This document shows, one piece after another, positions 5,973 through 6,140 of a stretch of 6,140 nt of DNA. Source of the DNA: a bacterium (GTDB lineage Bacteria > SZUA-182 > SZUA-191 > JAJRXT01); contig JAJRUU010000215.1 in assembly GCA_024277605.1 (NCBI GenBank), positions 1-6,140 on the forward strand, given 5' to 3'. The stretch's first letter is position 1, and every line of letters starts with the position of its first letter. The position numbers were made by a program, and so were the translations under genes. The notes under the pieces were generated by a model that was not told where the DNA came from, searched no databases, and saw only the letters and a list, made by a program, of their open reading frames with translations.

Positions 5973-6140
5973 CTACTTGTTTTCTGTAAGCACAGCATGA
6001 GCAGCCGCCAGCCTGGCAATCGGCACTCTATAGGGTGAGCAGCTGACATAATTTAGCCCGATACGGTGGCAAAACTCCACCGACTTTGGATCACCCCCAT
6101 GCTCGCCGCAGATACCGACTTTAAGCTTGGGGCGGCTGGC
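5973..6140 (-). CDS. ppdK: Pyruvate phosphate dikinase, C-terminal end (N-terminus off the window)
   Basis: Only the last 55 codons and the TAG stop (5975-5973) are present. They read through [16 protein letters not shown] and [20 protein letters not shown], the hallmark C-terminus of pyruvate phosphate dikinase. The Cys in [10 protein letters not shown] is the acid/base catalytic cysteine of the PEP/pyruvate-binding barrel. The enzyme interconverts pyruvate, ATP and phosphate with PEP, AMP and pyrophosphate. In anaerobes it can serve either gluconeogenic PEP formation or glycolysis. The sequence ends shortly after the barrel, as expected for the family. PEP synthase and PTS enzyme I share this barrel, but the wording of these motifs is that of PpdK. 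It is followed 30 bp later by ppiB. Confidence 0.93.
   Translation of the reverse strand, partial: ASRPKLKVGICGEHGGDPKSVEFCHRIGLNYVSCSPYRVPIARLAAAHAVLTENK

Overview
The window comes from an anaerobic bacterium of moderate GC content. Every protein gene reads on the minus strand, so transcription runs from high to low coordinates. Gene content (NADP-linked [NiFe]-hydrogenase subunits, a DUF1573/c-type cytochrome lipoprotein, CbiA, pyruvate phosphate dikinase) and the style of the intergenic palindromic repeats suggest a Desulfobacterota-like (deltaproteobacterial) organism. That assignment is inference; no rRNA or other taxonomic marker is present.

Layout in the direction of transcription: (1) 6140-5973 is the C-terminal end of pyruvate phosphate dikinase. 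It is followed after 30 bp by a cytoplasmic cyclophilin (5942-5421) with a strong ribosome binding site, so the two probably share a transcript. (2) 5420-5069 has no gene. It holds two palindromic elements, apparently one inserted inside the other. (3) 5068-3674 is cobyrinate a,c-diamide synthase (cbiA) of the cobalamin corrin-ring pathway, standing alone. (4) 3673-3488 is an AT-rich spacer with a near-consensus sigma-70 promoter (TTGACA, 17 bp, TATAAA) pointing into the next gene. (5) 3487-2756 is a lipoprotein fusing a DUF1573 domain to a c-type cytochrome region with two CxxCH motifs. (6) 2642-1 is a hydrogenase operon in the order hydB, hydG, hydD. This is the hydBGDA order of cytoplasmic group 3b [NiFe]-hydrogenases (sulfhydrogenases). 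The large subunit hydA is expected just past the left edge.

In the hydrogenase module, electrons from the NiFe site (HydA, not seen) would pass through the HydD small subunit and the HydB Fe-S protein to the HydG FAD/[2Fe-2S] subunit, which handles NAD(P)H. The most notable observation is that hydG carries an in-frame TAG at codon 51. It sits where relatives usually have Glu, and the reading frame is otherwise intact on both sides. A stable potential hairpin begins 13 nt after the TAG. Two other genes in the window (ppdK and the cyclophilin) end in TAG, so amber is used as an ordinary stop here. A recent nonsense mutation or a base-call error is therefore the simplest explanation, with recoding (for example pyrrolysine) a testable alternative.
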